Shown here: positions 26,297 to 33,635 of the stretch, one piece after another | Position numbering within the stretch: position 1 is the first letter of the stretch | Layout of the letters: each line of letters begins with the position of its first letter | NCBI GenBank assembly: GCA_017882165.1 | Contig: JADGPZ010000016.1 | Location: 1-33,635, forward strand | Length of the DNA: 33,635 nt | Reading direction: 5' to 3' | DNA from: Candidatus Kapaibacterium sp. | GTDB lineage: Bacteria > Bacteroidota > Ignavibacteria > Palsa-1295 | The notes under the pieces: generated by a model | Databases searched by the model: none | Told to the model about the DNA's origin: nothing | The model's input: only the letters and a program-made list of their open reading frames with translations | Translations under genes and position numbers: made by a program

Positions 26297-26872
26297 TCAG
26301 CTATGTGCTGCGTGCCACTGCTCGAATGACATCGTCCGGTAGGCACCCGTGCCGACATAGCGCAGCGTGTTCGCAAAGTCCTTCGGAGGCATGTAGCCAG
26401 AGAGTTGGTTGATGACCTTTCCGTCCGGAGTGAGAAAGAGGATGGTCGGATAGCCGGTTACCTGCCAATGGGATGCGAGCTCGCGTTCGGTGACCTCTTT
26501 GCCTTCAAACGTATGTGACGTGGCTGACTCGGCATTGATCTTCACCGCAGTGAAGTAATTGTGGAGTTCTTTCTGAACCTCCAGCGCGGGATAGACATCC
26601 TCATCCAGCTTCTTGCACCAACTGCACCACTCGGTATAGACATCGACGAGCACGACTTTGTTTTGCGATTTCGCGTCCGACATCGCTTGTTCCAGCGAGA
26701 CGAACGTGCCGCCTTGTCCTGCTACACTGGCGCTTGTTGCTTGCGAGCTTACGTTCGCCGGGGCGGTTTTGCAAGAGCCTCCGGGACACCAGCCCGCTAC
26801 CTTCGCAATCGCAAATATGCCGACCAATCCGGCGAGTCCCAGCATCCAGACTTTCATATTCTTATCTTTCAT
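26297..26872 (-). CDS. Membrane-anchored thioredoxin-like protein
   Basis: The 191-residue protein (ATG 26872; ATG 26857 also fits) has one N-terminal hydrophobic segment (about 8-24), then a Cys/Gly/Ser/Ala-rich linker. The thioredoxin fold has the active site WCSWC (Cys83 and Cys86) and the cis-proline motif GYPTILF. It resembles thioredoxin_7/DsbD-C-type proteins and would act in the periplasm to reduce or form disulphides. Two extra cysteines near the anchor (Cys29 and Cys34) are unusual. There is no partner such as DsbD in the window. The gap from the upstream arfB gene, 146 bases, holds no recognised feature. Confidence 0.85.
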   Translation of the reverse strand: MKDKNMKVWMLGLAGLVGIFAIAKVAGWCPGGSCKTAPANVSSQATSASVAGQGGTFVSLEQAMSDAKSQNKVVLVDVYTEWCSWCKKLDEDVYPALEVQKELHNYFTAVKINAESATSHTFEGKEVTERELASHWQVTGYPTILFLTPDGKVINQLSGYMPPKDFANTLRYVGTGAYRTMSFEQWHAAHS

Positions 26873-27018
26873 GTGTTTGATGTATCGTTGCTTATCTTAC
26901 TTATCATCCGCCTAATCGAGGTAAAGTCTTGCCTCTCCGTTTGCAATTCCTCTACGGACTCTCCCGGAATGAGTTGCATCGCGTGCCGGGTATGCATATT
27001 GGTGTTGGTATTAACCGG

Positions 27019-27522
27019 CTATTCCATCGTCCTTCGCTCCCGCTTTTTCGCGCCGTCTCGTTTCTTTGAGTCAAGCCGCCTCTCGACTGCCGATCTCGTC
27101 GGCTTCGATTTCTTCCGCTTCTTCGGCCTGAGGATGGCTTGTTGGAGCATCGCTTCCAATCGCTCGATAGCTGCTTGCCGGTTTCGGAGTTGGCTCCGGT
27201 ATTCCTGCGCGGCGATATGGATACGGCCTTCGGTGTCGAGCTTGCTGCGAAGGCGCTCCTGCAGCCACGTGCGGTCATCATCGTGAATGCTGGGTGAGTG
27301 CGCGAGATCGAACGTAATCTCGACGCGCGTGGACGTTTTGTTGACATTCTGTCCGCCGGGGCCGCTGGAGCGAGTGAAGGAGACCTCCAACTCGCTGAGG
27401 GGAATTTGGATGTGCTCCGAGACACGAATCGCGGACTGTGATGCCTCGGGCTGAACAGGCATGATGCCTGCGCCACGCGAACTACCGGTGGAAGGGCTAC
27501 TGGGGGAAGAAGACTCGGACAT
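27019..27522 (-). CDS. arfB: Alternative ribosome-rescue peptidyl-tRNA hydrolase
   Basis: From ATG 27522 the protein has 167 residues; ATG 27462 is an alternative and may be the original start. The GGQ loop is in RSSGPGGQNVNKTSTRVE (GGQ at 56-58), and a long Lys/Arg-rich C-terminal tail (KKRKKSKPTR) is the ArfB signature that enters the empty mRNA channel of stalled ribosomes. The enzyme frees the peptide when mRNA lacks a stop codon. Residues 1-30 are a Ser-rich extension not seen in typical ArfB; part of it (RGAGIMPV) is encoded by a palindromic repeat. The ATG overlaps the stop of the upstream membrane-protein gene by 26 bases. Confidence 0.9.
   Translation of the reverse strand: MSESSSPSSPSTGSSRGAGIMPVQPEASQSAIRVSEHIQIPLSELEVSFTRSSGPGGQNVNKTSTRVEITFDLAHSPSIHDDDRTWLQERLRSKLDTEGRIHIAAQEYRSQLRNRQAAIERLEAMLQQAILRPKKRKKSKPTRSAVERRLDSKKRDGAKKRERRTME
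27456..27480 (-). repeat. CGCGTGGCGCAGGC palindrome in the arfB 5' region
   Basis: On the minus strand cgcgtggcgcaggcatcatg is followed by cctg, giving RGAGIMPV. It matches the element at 11173-11198 (RGAGFQPA) with a different loop and the same reading frame. Confidence 0.6.
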
Positions 27523-27862
27523 ACGCGACGAAGATGAGGAAGAGAATAATGAGATGAAGTCCAATTCGGGTGAGCGCACCGCCGCCTTTGTCGAGTTTGG
27601 AGACGGCTTTCAGCGTTCCGCGCACGATCGGCTCGATGATGCGAAGCGCGAGCGCGAAAACGCCCAGCACGCCAACCATTAGCATCAGAGCCTTCAGATA
27701 CGACGGAATCGAATAGAGCTTGATGAAGTCCTCCATGAGTCCTTCGGCCAGCCCGACGATGAGTCCGGATTCGAGGAGCACGAGTGTCCGCCGCGTTGGC
27801 ACCGCCCGCCTTGCTAATCGGGTGGGGGCCGTGGGGCGGGGTGGTTGTCTGCTCTTACTCAT
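27497..27862 (-). CDS. Small integral membrane protein of unknown function
   Basis: The protein has 121 residues from ATG 27862. The longer frame to 28024 must be wrong, because it runs through the SRP RNA gene. The N-terminal 25 residues are Arg/Pro-rich and cytoplasmic-looking. Three hydrophobic segments follow (about 27-45, 52-72 and 97-117). No conserved motif or known family was seen. The ATG lies within a short tandem repeat (27861-27892). The stop overlaps arfB, suggesting cotranscription. Confidence 0.7.
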   Translation of the reverse strand: MSKSRQPPRPTAPTRLARRAVPTRRTLVLLESGLIVGLAEGLMEDFIKLYSIPSYLKALMLMVGVLGVFALALRIIEPIVRGTLKAVSKLDKGGGALTRIGLHLIILFLIFVAYVRVFFPQ

Positions 27863-27892
27863 CGGTCTGATCGGTCCGATCTGACCGATATG
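27861..27892. repeat. ATCGGTC/ATCGGACCG short tandem repeat
   Basis: Imperfect units (atcggtctgatcggtccgat, ctgaccgat) with palindromic character lie between ffs and the membrane-protein gene and supply that gene's ATG. Confidence 0.55.
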
Positions 27893-27911
27893 TGTCAAAG
27901 CAAAAAAGTAC

Positions 27912-28012
27912 GGGACCAAGCTTACCACGTCACACTCGTACAATCGCTGAGAGCTGCTTCCTTCCGGACCTGACTCGGTTGGGCGCGTTCGAATTGCGTG
28001 GGACTCGGTCCC
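27912..28012 (-). ncRNA. ffs: Signal recognition particle RNA (4.5S type)
   Basis: The minus strand holds the near-invariant SRP RNA core cggaaggaagcagc preceded by gtcaggtc, which forms the Ffh-binding tetraloop region. The ends pair: gggaccgag at the 5' end (28012-28004) with cttggtccc at the 3' end (27920-27912), giving a rod of about 101 nt without an Alu domain, the small bacterial form. A T-run (tttttt, 27902-27907) follows at once and makes an intrinsic terminator. The RNA binds Ffh and targets nascent membrane proteins. The exact ends are by pairing, not experiment. Confidence 0.9.
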
Positions 28013-28065
28013 GAGCAGCGACAAACCACGGACAGGTATTGAGTGGTTCGCAAAAAGATTGCTAA

Positions 28066-28629
28066 TCAGGCGCTGGCCGTCTTCACGTTAATCACCCGCT
28101 TCTCGAGTTCGTGAAGAATGCGGAGCAGATCGCTCTTGAGAAAGGGCTTCGAAAGAAATGCGCTGCATCCGGCGGCCATGCTTCGCTTCACGTCGTCATC
28201 CGTTGCAAAACCGGTCACGGCAACGATGGGCGTCCAGGAGTATTCTGAAGTCTGACGCAAAAGTTTGGTCAGTTCGAGGCCACCCATCCCAGTACCCAGA
28301 TTGAGGTCCATCAGGACGTAGTCGTAATGCTTCTCCAGCGCAGCCTTGAGGCCCTCTTCCGCCGTCATCACCGTGAGCACGTCATAGTTATTGCGCAAGT
28401 AATAATAGACGAGATCGGCGGTGTTGTCGAGGTCCTCGACATGGAGCACCTGGTAACGGCGCGCTGGCTCCGGGACCGATCCGGGCGGCGATGGCGGGAC
28501 GAGTTCGATGTCGGGGCGTAACGAAATCTGGAGGACGACGTTCGGGCCGTCCTGTATCTCAGAACATTCCGCCTCGGCCTGGCTTGCGATCGTGCGGATC
28601 AGCCGCATGGCTTCCTGACGTCTTAGCAT
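28066..28629 (-). CDS. Response regulator with single receiver domain
   Basis: The 187-residue protein has a CheY-like receiver from about residue 59. Acidic pair Glu65/Asp66, phospho-acceptor Asp108 (VLMDLN), Thr139 (VAVTG) and Lys161 (LSKPF) are all present, so it is probably phosphorylatable. The 58-residue N-terminal part is not recognised and may be a remnant of a kinase or a docking region. No DNA-binding output domain or nearby histidine kinase is present, so it likely acts by protein contact or in a phosphorelay. It ends 53 bases before ffs, and folE is 17 bases upstream. Confidence 0.88.
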   Translation of the reverse strand: MLRRQEAMRLIRTIASQAEAECSEIQDGPNVVLQISLRPDIELVPPSPPGSVPEPARRYQVLHVEDLDNTADLVYYYLRNNYDVLTVMTAEEGLKAALEKHYDYVLMDLNLGTGMGGLELTKLLRQTSEYSWTPIVAVTGFATDDDVKRSMAAGCSAFLSKPFLKSDLLRILHELEKRVINVKTASA

Positions 28630-28646
28630 GGCTTCTCAAAACATGT

Positions 28647-29336
28647 TCAAAGCGGCTTGGTGCCGATCAGAGTCATAAATTCGGAGCGGGTCTGCGATTC
28701 CTGAAACGCGCCGAGCATCGTGCTCGTCGTCGTGACAGAGTTCTGTTTTTCGACGCCGCGCATCATCATACACATGTGCCGCGCTTCGCAAACGACGGCC
28801 ACGCCAATCGGGTTTAGATACTCCTCGATCGTATCGGCAATCTGGCGCGTCATCCGCTCTTGTGTTTGCAGACGCCTGGCAAAAACATCCACAATGCGCG
28901 GCAGCTTCGACAGTCCAACGATTTTTCCGTTTGGAATATACGCCACATGCGCGCGGCCATAGAACGGCAGCAGATGATGCTCGCACATCGAGAAGAAATC
29001 AATGTCCTTCACGAGCACCATCTCGTCGTACTTCTCTTCGAAGATCGCGCCGTTCAGGATCTTTTTGATGTTGACCGTATATCCGTGCGTCAGGTATTCC
29101 CATGCGGCGGAGACGCGGTGCGGTGTGCGCCAGAGTCCGACGCGATCGGGATCTTCGCCAATCTCCGTGAGCAGCGTTCGGGTGACATCGCGGATGCGCG
29201 GGTTGGAATCCGGCTCATCTTCCGCCGCACCCATCGCACAGGGGGAAGCGATAAACTCCTCCCGCTCGCGCGCTGGAAGCTCGTCAATATCGCGGCTGCG
29301 ATTCGGAAGCGTCGTTACGGTGCCGTGGTCGTTCAT
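28647..29336 (-). CDS. folE: GTP cyclohydrolase I
   Basis: The 229-residue enzyme converts GTP to 7,8-dihydroneopterin triphosphate, the entry to folate, biopterin and queuosine. Zinc ligands are in [16 protein letters not shown] and [12 protein letters not shown]. The catalytic segment [12 protein letters not shown] is present. The N-terminal 40 residues are variable and acidic, a little longer than the short forms. queD is 5 bases upstream on the same strand, so the two are cotranscribed and catalyse successive steps. The response regulator gene follows after 17 bases. Confidence 0.96.
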   Translation of the reverse strand: MNDHGTVTTLPNRSRDIDELPAREREEFIASPCAMGAAEDEPDSNPRIRDVTRTLLTEIGEDPDRVGLWRTPHRVSAAWEYLTHGYTVNIKKILNGAIFEEKYDEMVLVKDIDFFSMCEHHLLPFYGRAHVAYIPNGKIVGLSKLPRIVDVFARRLQTQERMTRQIADTIEEYLNPIGVAVVCEARHMCMMMRGVEKQNSVTTTSTMLGAFQESQTRSEFMTLIGTKPL

Positions 29337-29341
29337 CGTGT

Positions 29342-29836
29342 TTATGATAAGGATGAAGGATGAGGGATGAAGGATGAAAGAGGTCCATTCTTACCTTCAT
29401 CCTTCATCCTTCCGCCCTCATCCCTGTTGCCTCGGTACTCGGCGAAATTATTATCACTCTCTGCAATGCGCACTGAGTGCAAATGGCCGTTCGTGATGTG
29501 CGGCTCGAGCAACTCCCAAACCTTGAGGGCGATATTCTCCGCAGTGGGGATGACGCCGTCGAGTTCCGGCACGTCGTAGTTCAAATGCTTGTGATCGAAC
29601 TTGTCAATCACATGCTCATCCATCACATTTGCAAGGCGCTTGAGATCGATCACGTAGCCGGTGTCCGGGTCCGGCTCGCCGGCGACTGTTACTTCGACGA
29701 TGTAGTTATGCCCATGCCCGTGCGGGTTGTTGCACTTGTCGAAGACGCGCTGGTTCTCGGCATCGCTGAACTTCGGGTTGAAGAGCCGGTGCGCCGCCGA
29801 GAAATGGGCTTTGCGGGTCACATAGAGCATATTCAT
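29342..29836 (-). CDS. queD: 6-pyruvoyl-tetrahydropterin/6-carboxytetrahydropterin synthase
   Basis: The 164-residue protein is a QueD/PTPS-family enzyme acting on the product of FolE. Zinc histidines are His16 (HFSAAH) and the HGH pair (41, 43) in [11 protein letters not shown]; Cys35 is the catalytic cysteine. The motif [12 protein letters not shown] supports the family. Residues 138-164 are encoded by a GGATGAA short-tandem repeat pair and do not resemble the family; normal members end near residue 135. It could lead to queuosine or a reduced pterin; no queC or queE is nearby. The downstream neighbour folE is 5 bases away. Confidence 0.92.
   Translation of the reverse strand: MNMLYVTRKAHFSAAHRLFNPKFSDAENQRVFDKCNNPHGHGHNYIVEVTVAGEPDPDTGYVIDLKRLANVMDEHVIDKFDHKHLNYDVPELDGVIPTAENIALKVWELLEPHITNGHLHSVRIAESDNNFAEYRGNRDEGGRMKDEGKNGPLSSFIPHPSSLS
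29349..29425. repeat. Inverted GGATGAA tandem repeat pair in the queD tail
   Basis: Arms at 29349-29380 and 29394-29425 are imperfect reverse complements made of GGATGAA/GGATGAG heptamers with a short spacer. They code for the C-terminal 27 residues of queD. Same family as 12927-13061. Confidence 0.75.
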
Positions 29837-29846
29837 GAAACGTGTG

Positions 29847-29870
29847 GCCCCGGGAGTATACTCCCGGGGC
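29847..29870. repeat. 24-base perfect palindrome, probable GTAG-family element
   Basis: The sequence from 29847 to 29870 is its own reverse complement (gccccgggagta and its mirror). The base at 29870 is also the G of the TAG stop codon of the DUF3501 gene. It may act as a terminator between that gene and queD. Confidence 0.75.
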
Positions 29871-30451
29871 TACTCGCTCAAATCGCGCGCAATCGACGTT
29901 CGCTGCTCGTCCGTCAGCTTCGTAGCGTGCTGATAATTCGGATGCCTCACGACGAGGCTTACTTCACTCTGACCAAGGCGAAGACGCTCGACATCCTGAT
30001 CACTGAGATGCCACCGGACATACTGCACCGCGCTGATGCGGCCTTCCTCCGACTGTTCCTCGTCGAAAATCGTTGGAATCGCTCGCTCGCCGATTACGAG
30101 GAAGATGGCGTCGTGCGTCAGCCCCACGAGCGAATCGAGCGTCGACTTAATCTTCTCCTTATCGGTGATCTCGATGAGCAGTGTGGCCGATAGCTCGCTC
30201 TTCGTCGGCAGGAGCTTGCTGTACGTCTCGATCTCGTGCTGGATGGCTTCGTCATGCACCATCCGCTCGGTGCGGACCATTTCCTGAATCTGGAAGAGCA
30301 CGGTCGCCCGGTTCTCAAAGACGAAGGTCATGAGCGGTCCGACCTGCACGCGCCGGTGCCGCTTCTCTGCAATTACCCGCGTTCGGAATTCCGGGCGGAC
30401 TTTTTCGTACTGGGCGATGTCGAGGATGTCGGTGAGGGTGATGGTTATCAT
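29870..30451 (-). CDS. DUF3501 family protein
   Basis: The 193-residue protein matches the remembered DUF3501 pattern: LTDILDIAQYEKVRPEFR, RHRRVQVGPLMTFVFENR and FQIQEMVRTERM near the start, and the SAVQYVRW segment later. The function is unknown; in other genomes the family is often next to rubrerythrin-like or iron-sulphur oxidoreductase genes. Here it lies between the penicillin-binding protein gene (56 bases upstream) and the pterin genes, so the usual partner is missing. The protein is soluble with no signal peptide. Its TAG stop touches the palindrome at 29847-29870. Confidence 0.82.
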   Translation of the reverse strand: MITITLTDILDIAQYEKVRPEFRTRVIAEKRHRRVQVGPLMTFVFENRATVLFQIQEMVRTERMVHDEAIQHEIETYSKLLPTKSELSATLLIEITDKEKIKSTLDSLVGLTHDAIFLVIGERAIPTIFDEEQSEEGRISAVQYVRWHLSDQDVERLRLGQSEVSLVVRHPNYQHATKLTDEQRTSIARDLSE

Positions 30452-30507
30452 TAAATAGCAAACAAGCCTTCCTCCTCGCTCGTTGCTGCGAGGGTTCTTA
30501 GGATGTT

Positions 30508-32781
30508 CTATCGTCCCCTCCCTGTATCCACCCCATGCTGCCCCTCAACTGAGGGGAGATACTCGATGCCTTGCCCGCTGCTGTCACCCGAGTGGTCCTC
30601 AATCGGGAAATCGGGTGAGCCGGTGTTCTCGTAGCTGGTCGTGAAGTACTCGATCTTGGGTTTCAGCGCGTCATAGACGTACTTCATAAACAGTCCCCAG
30701 ATGGGCGCGGCGGCGCGGCCACCTTGTCCATCGGCGCCGGTGAAGGAGATGCGCTTGTCATCGAATCCGACCCACACGCCGGCGGTGTAGTGCGGCGTGT
30801 AACCGATGAACCACGCATCGGCATAATTCTGCGTCGTGCCCGTTTTACCGGCGGCAGGGAAGTGGAAGCCAAGACCACGGATACGGGCAGCAGTGCCGGC
30901 GTTCACGACATCCGAGAGCGCGCTCGTCATCATGTGACAGATGCGGGGCTCGAGAACATTCTCGAATTCAGGATGCGCGCGATAAATGATCTTGCCGTTG
31001 CGATCTTCAACGCGAACAATCGCATACGGCGTTGCCCGAACGCCCTCGTTCGCGAACGTGCTGTATGCGCTCGTCAATTCCATCGGACTCACTTCGGCGC
31101 TCCCGAGCGCGATCGAGGGATAGGGCGGGATGTTCGACTTAATGCCCATCCGTTTTGCCATGCGAGTAACATCATTCAGATTCGTGATGTCGAGCAGTGC
31201 ATGGACCGCGCAAAGATTGATCGAATACTGCAACGCCGTTCGGATGGTGCGGAAGCCACCGGCAGATTCGCCTTCGAAATTACCGGGCGTCCAGATCTTG
31301 TCGCCATCGGGAATGGAGATCGGCTCGTTGGAGACAGCGGTTTCTGGTGTCGCGCCGTGCTCGAAACAGGAGGCGTAGATGATTGGCTTGAACGCGCTGC
31401 CCGGTTGACGGACGATCTGCGTCACGTGGTTCAGCCCATATCGCATCTCACGGAAGTTCGAGCTGCCGACCATCGCGAGGATTTGTCCCGTCGCTTGATC
31501 GAGACAGACAAATCCGCACTGCATGAGGATTGCGGCTTCTTTGACGCTATCGACGAAGTCCTTGTCGTCGCGCAGCCTCCGCTCGATGGCATGTTTGATA
31601 TCGGCGCTTCCCGCAGTGCGATATTGCGGTTGCATGTGTACGGCTTTCGTCAGCAACGTATCGAGCAAACCCATGTGTGCCGGCCAGTGCCATCGCTTGT
31701 CAATGATATTCTTCTGGTAGTTCGCAATGTGCTCTACCACCGCTTTGTTCGCCGCGCGCTGCATCGTTGCGTTTAGCGTCGTATAAACGACCAGGCCATC
31801 GCGATAGAGATCATAGCCCTTCATTTCTGGCTTCTTCGTCAGCTCCTGCCGGATCATCTCGACGAAGTGCGGCGCGATGCCCTCGTAGCCTTTTACGTCC
31901 TGGACTTTCAGTGGTACCATCTTGTACTCGGCGGCCTGATCGCTGGTGATGTACCGCGCATCGGCCATGTTGTCGAGCACCGTATTACGTCTCGCAACGG
32001 CGTGATCGTAATCGTCATCGGGATCGTAATTCTCGGGACCTTTCAGCAAGCCGATGAGATATGCGCCTTCCGGCGCCGAAAGCTGCCCAACATCTTTGCC
32101 GAAATAAACCTGACTCGCTGCCTCGATGCCATACGCGCCACGCCCGAAGTAGGCGACATTGAGGTACATACCGAGAATCTCGTTCTTCGTGTGCGACCGT
32201 TCGATCTGCACCGCCGAAGCCATCTCGCGAAGTTTGCGAAGGATGGATTTCTCCTGCGAGAGATAAAGATTTCGCGCGAGTTGCTGCGTGATCGTGCTGG
32301 CGCCTTGTCTCGGCGAGAGCGTAATGAGATCGGTCCACGCCGCGCGGATATTGCCCCAGAAATTGATGCCCCAGTGGTGAAAAAAGTCGCGGTCCTCGGT
32401 CGCAATGAGCGCGGCAATCACATTGCGCGGCACGCTCTTCAGCTCGATCGTCGTCCGGTTCTTGATAAAGTACTGATCGAGCCGTTCGCCATCCACGCTG
32501 ATGAGGCGTGTCGCAAGCTCGGGGTGCGGATTCTCGAGTTGATCGAGCGTCGGCATTCCCTTACTGACGGCAAACCAAAGCCACACGCTACACAGGACAA
32601 CCGCGATGAGCACGCTTCCACCGACGGCCTCCCAACGGTGCAGGCGGCGGCGATTCCGTTTTGCCGGTTCTTCCGGAATGTGCTCTGCAATATGGTGCTC
32701 TCCAACATGGTGATCGGCAAATGGAAGATGGAGGCCGGAATCGGCTTCATCATGAACTTCCAACCACCATCGTCTTGGCAT
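30508..32781 (-). CDS. Class A penicillin-binding protein (PBP1A-like)
   Basis: The 757-residue bifunctional enzyme polymerises and crosslinks peptidoglycan. One membrane anchor lies at 54-72. The GT51 transglycosylase part has ATEDRDFF (catalytic Glu129), GASTITQQLARNLYL and EILGMYLNVAYFGRGAYG. The transpeptidase has SAFK (Ser462, Lys465), the YSIN motif for SxN and KTGTTQN. All catalytic motifs are intact. The cytoplasmic N-terminal tail has a His/Glu repeat (HHVGEHHIAEH) from duplicated bases. Start ATG 32781 is preceded by AAAGTGCT repeats; lpxH is upstream. Confidence 0.95.
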   Translation of the reverse strand: MPRRWWLEVHDEADSGLHLPFADHHVGEHHIAEHIPEEPAKRNRRRLHRWEAVGGSVLIAVVLCSVWLWFAVSKGMPTLDQLENPHPELATRLISVDGERLDQYFIKNRTTIELKSVPRNVIAALIATEDRDFFHHWGINFWGNIRAAWTDLITLSPRQGASTITQQLARNLYLSQEKSILRKLREMASAVQIERSHTKNEILGMYLNVAYFGRGAYGIEAASQVYFGKDVGQLSAPEGAYLIGLLKGPENYDPDDDYDHAVARRNTVLDNMADARYITSDQAAEYKMVPLKVQDVKGYEGIAPHFVEMIRQELTKKPEMKGYDLYRDGLVVYTTLNATMQRAANKAVVEHIANYQKNIIDKRWHWPAHMGLLDTLLTKAVHMQPQYRTAGSADIKHAIERRLRDDKDFVDSVKEAAILMQCGFVCLDQATGQILAMVGSSNFREMRYGLNHVTQIVRQPGSAFKPIIYASCFEHGATPETAVSNEPISIPDGDKIWTPGNFEGESAGGFRTIRTALQYSINLCAVHALLDITNLNDVTRMAKRMGIKSNIPPYPSIALGSAEVSPMELTSAYSTFANEGVRATPYAIVRVEDRNGKIIYRAHPEFENVLEPRICHMMTSALSDVVNAGTAARIRGLGFHFPAAGKTGTTQNYADAWFIGYTPHYTAGVWVGFDDKRISFTGADGQGGRAAAPIWGLFMKYVYDALKPKIEYFTTSYENTGSPDFPIEDHSGDSSGQGIEYLPSVEGQHGVDTGRGR

Positions 32782-32787
32782 TGTATT

Positions 32788-32873
32788 GTGCTAAAGTGCT
32801 GAAGTACTAAAGTGCTTTCTGCGGCTTCGTTCTGCGGTCACAACCAAGCACTGTAGCACATCAGCACTTTCAT
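32788..32873. repeat. AAAGTGCT short tandem repeats, inverted pair
   Basis: Units of aaagtgct, gaagtact and similar at 32788-32816 face reverse-complement units (agcactgtagcacatcagca) at 32847-32873, with about 30 bases between. It fills the gap between lpxH and the PBP gene; the right arm reaches the lpxH stop codon. Confidence 0.7.
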
Positions 32874-33607
32874 AAGGCTTTCTCGATTCGGAACCCCGTC
32901 TCATCAAACACGCCGTAGGTGTAACTGCGGAGCCAATCGCCGAGATTGATGTAGGTACCCGATGGAATCTCGATGATTGCGGGATCGTGCTTGTGGCCCA
33001 TCACAACGTAATCCGCGCTGCCGCTTTGCAGGATCTTCTCCGCAAACTGGCGAAGTCCATCATACTTCTTGAGTGCATTGCGCGCGTCCGTATGCAACCG
33101 GGAGCGGCCCGAGACCCAATCAGCAAACGGAATGCCGACATCGGGGTGAATGATCTTGTAGGCGGCTTGCGCAATGGGGCTGCGAAGAATCTTGCGAAGA
33201 AAGAGATAGCCGGTATCGTTGGCGGCTTTGCCATCGCCATGCGAAATGTAGAATCGCTTGCCGAGGAGTTCACGCTGGATGTCCTCCCGATGCAGAGGAA
33301 TGGAAAGCTCTTTCTCAAAATAATCCCGATGCCCAAAATCGTGATTGCCCATCAGATACTCAACGGGTATGACCTCGGCAATGCGCGCCAGACCGGAGAT
33401 CGTCCGCACGTGGCGGCGCGGAATCACGGAAGCGAACTCAAACCATGAGTCGAAGAGATCGCCGACGATGAAGAGACCCAGCGCCTCGCCAACCACGGCT
33501 TCCGCGAGGATTCGGTCGAGCAGTGTCACCAGACGTGCTTCGCGGGCACGGTCTTCCGCGCGGGTGCCAAACCCGAGGTGGACGTCGCTAATGAAGTAAT
33601 ATCTCAA
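32870..33607 (-). CDS. lpxH: UDP-2,3-diacylglucosamine diphosphatase-like metallophosphatase
   Basis: The 245-residue calcineurin-like phosphoesterase has DVHLG (metal ligands Asp8 and His10), GDLFDSWFEF (Asp50), GNHDF (Asn88, His89), SHGDG and GHKHDP. The pair GDLFDSWFEF and GNHDF with the later HGDG fits the LpxH type that splits UDP-diacylglucosamine in lipid A synthesis at the inner membrane. The start is TTG at 33607; an in-frame stop lies seven codons upstream, so no earlier start exists. A general calcineurin-like phosphatase is the alternative. Lipid A synthesis agrees with lptE in this window. Confidence 0.8.
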   Translation of the reverse strand: MRYYFISDVHLGFGTRAEDRAREARLVTLLDRILAEAVVGEALGLFIVGDLFDSWFEFASVIPRRHVRTISGLARIAEVIPVEYLMGNHDFGHRDYFEKELSIPLHREDIQRELLGKRFYISHGDGKAANDTGYLFLRKILRSPIAQAAYKIIHPDVGIPFADWVSGRSRLHTDARNALKKYDGLRQFAEKILQSGSADYVVMGHKHDPAIIEIPSGTYINLGDWLRSYTYGVFDETGFRIEKAL

Positions 33608-33635
33608 GGAAAAAGAGCGATTTGACTAAGGATGT

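Noticed and set aside
27863-28024. N-terminal extension of the small membrane protein
   Set aside because: It runs through ffs and an ATCGGTC repeat; the ATG at 27862 gives a compact three-helix membrane protein.
30724-31776. 350-codon plus-strand frame opposite the penicillin-binding protein
   Set aside because: Antisense shadow of intact catalytic motifs, with composition biased to Arg and Asp.
31867-32802. 311-codon plus-strand frame opposite the PBP N-terminal half
   Set aside because: Shadow frame covering the GT51 domain on the other strand; no motif or signal.

Overview
The window looks like a chromosomal stretch from a Gram-negative member of the Bacteroidota/Chlorobiota (FCB) group, possibly an Ignavibacteria- or Kapabacteria-like lineage known from metagenomes. 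The reasons are a PorV/PorQ-family outer-membrane protein, three exported proteins ending in type IX secretion (T9SS) sorting-like domains, a Bacteroidota-style sigma-54 regulator/lptE pair, an LpxH-type enzyme, and an unusual density of small intergenic repeats. No integrase, transposase, CRISPR array, tRNA or rRNA was recognised. The lineage is inferred from gene content only.

Left edge (1-2423): one open frame starts as a GC-rich RecA/RepA-like ATPase and switches near nt 900-925 into the C-terminal half of an M16 peptidase. This is most likely a chimeric join. 2496-7862: a lipoprotein, polA (minus), a SprT-like metalloprotein coupled to polA, and a divergent PorV/PorQ protein. 7863-8506 is a gene-free stretch of repeats and a possible gene remnant. 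8507-16714: a large T9SS cargo with Asp-box and Cys-Asp repeats, a HEPN/MNT toxin-antitoxin pair, lptE and its sigma-54 regulator (minus), then a secreted M1 aminopeptidase with a small downstream ORF.

16791-22133 (minus): a tight three-gene operon, with meaB downstream. An alpha-oxoamine synthase (serine palmitoyltransferase-like) fused to a GNAT acyltransferase is followed by an exported helical protein and a stand-alone paralogue of the same GNAT domain. I read this as a candidate sphingolipid/ceramide-type module in which condensation and N-acylation sit on one polypeptide. It is the most interesting locus here.

22260-26174: another T9SS cargo, a BrnT-type toxin-antitoxin pair abutting what looks like the tail of a destroyed VOC/glyoxalase gene, purF, and a small lipoprotein. 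26297-33607 (all minus): thioredoxin-like protein, arfB, a small membrane protein, the SRP RNA gene ffs (27912-28012), a response regulator, folE and queD (pterin chemistry), a DUF3501 protein, a class A penicillin-binding protein, and lpxH.

A second theme is palindromic and short-tandem repeat elements that become part of genes. They supply stop codons (DUF3501, meaB, the 82-aa ORF), a signal-peptide core (lptE), a C-terminal tail (queD), start codons, and the linker of the synthase-GNAT fusion. Several unrelated repeat families behave this way within 33 kb.
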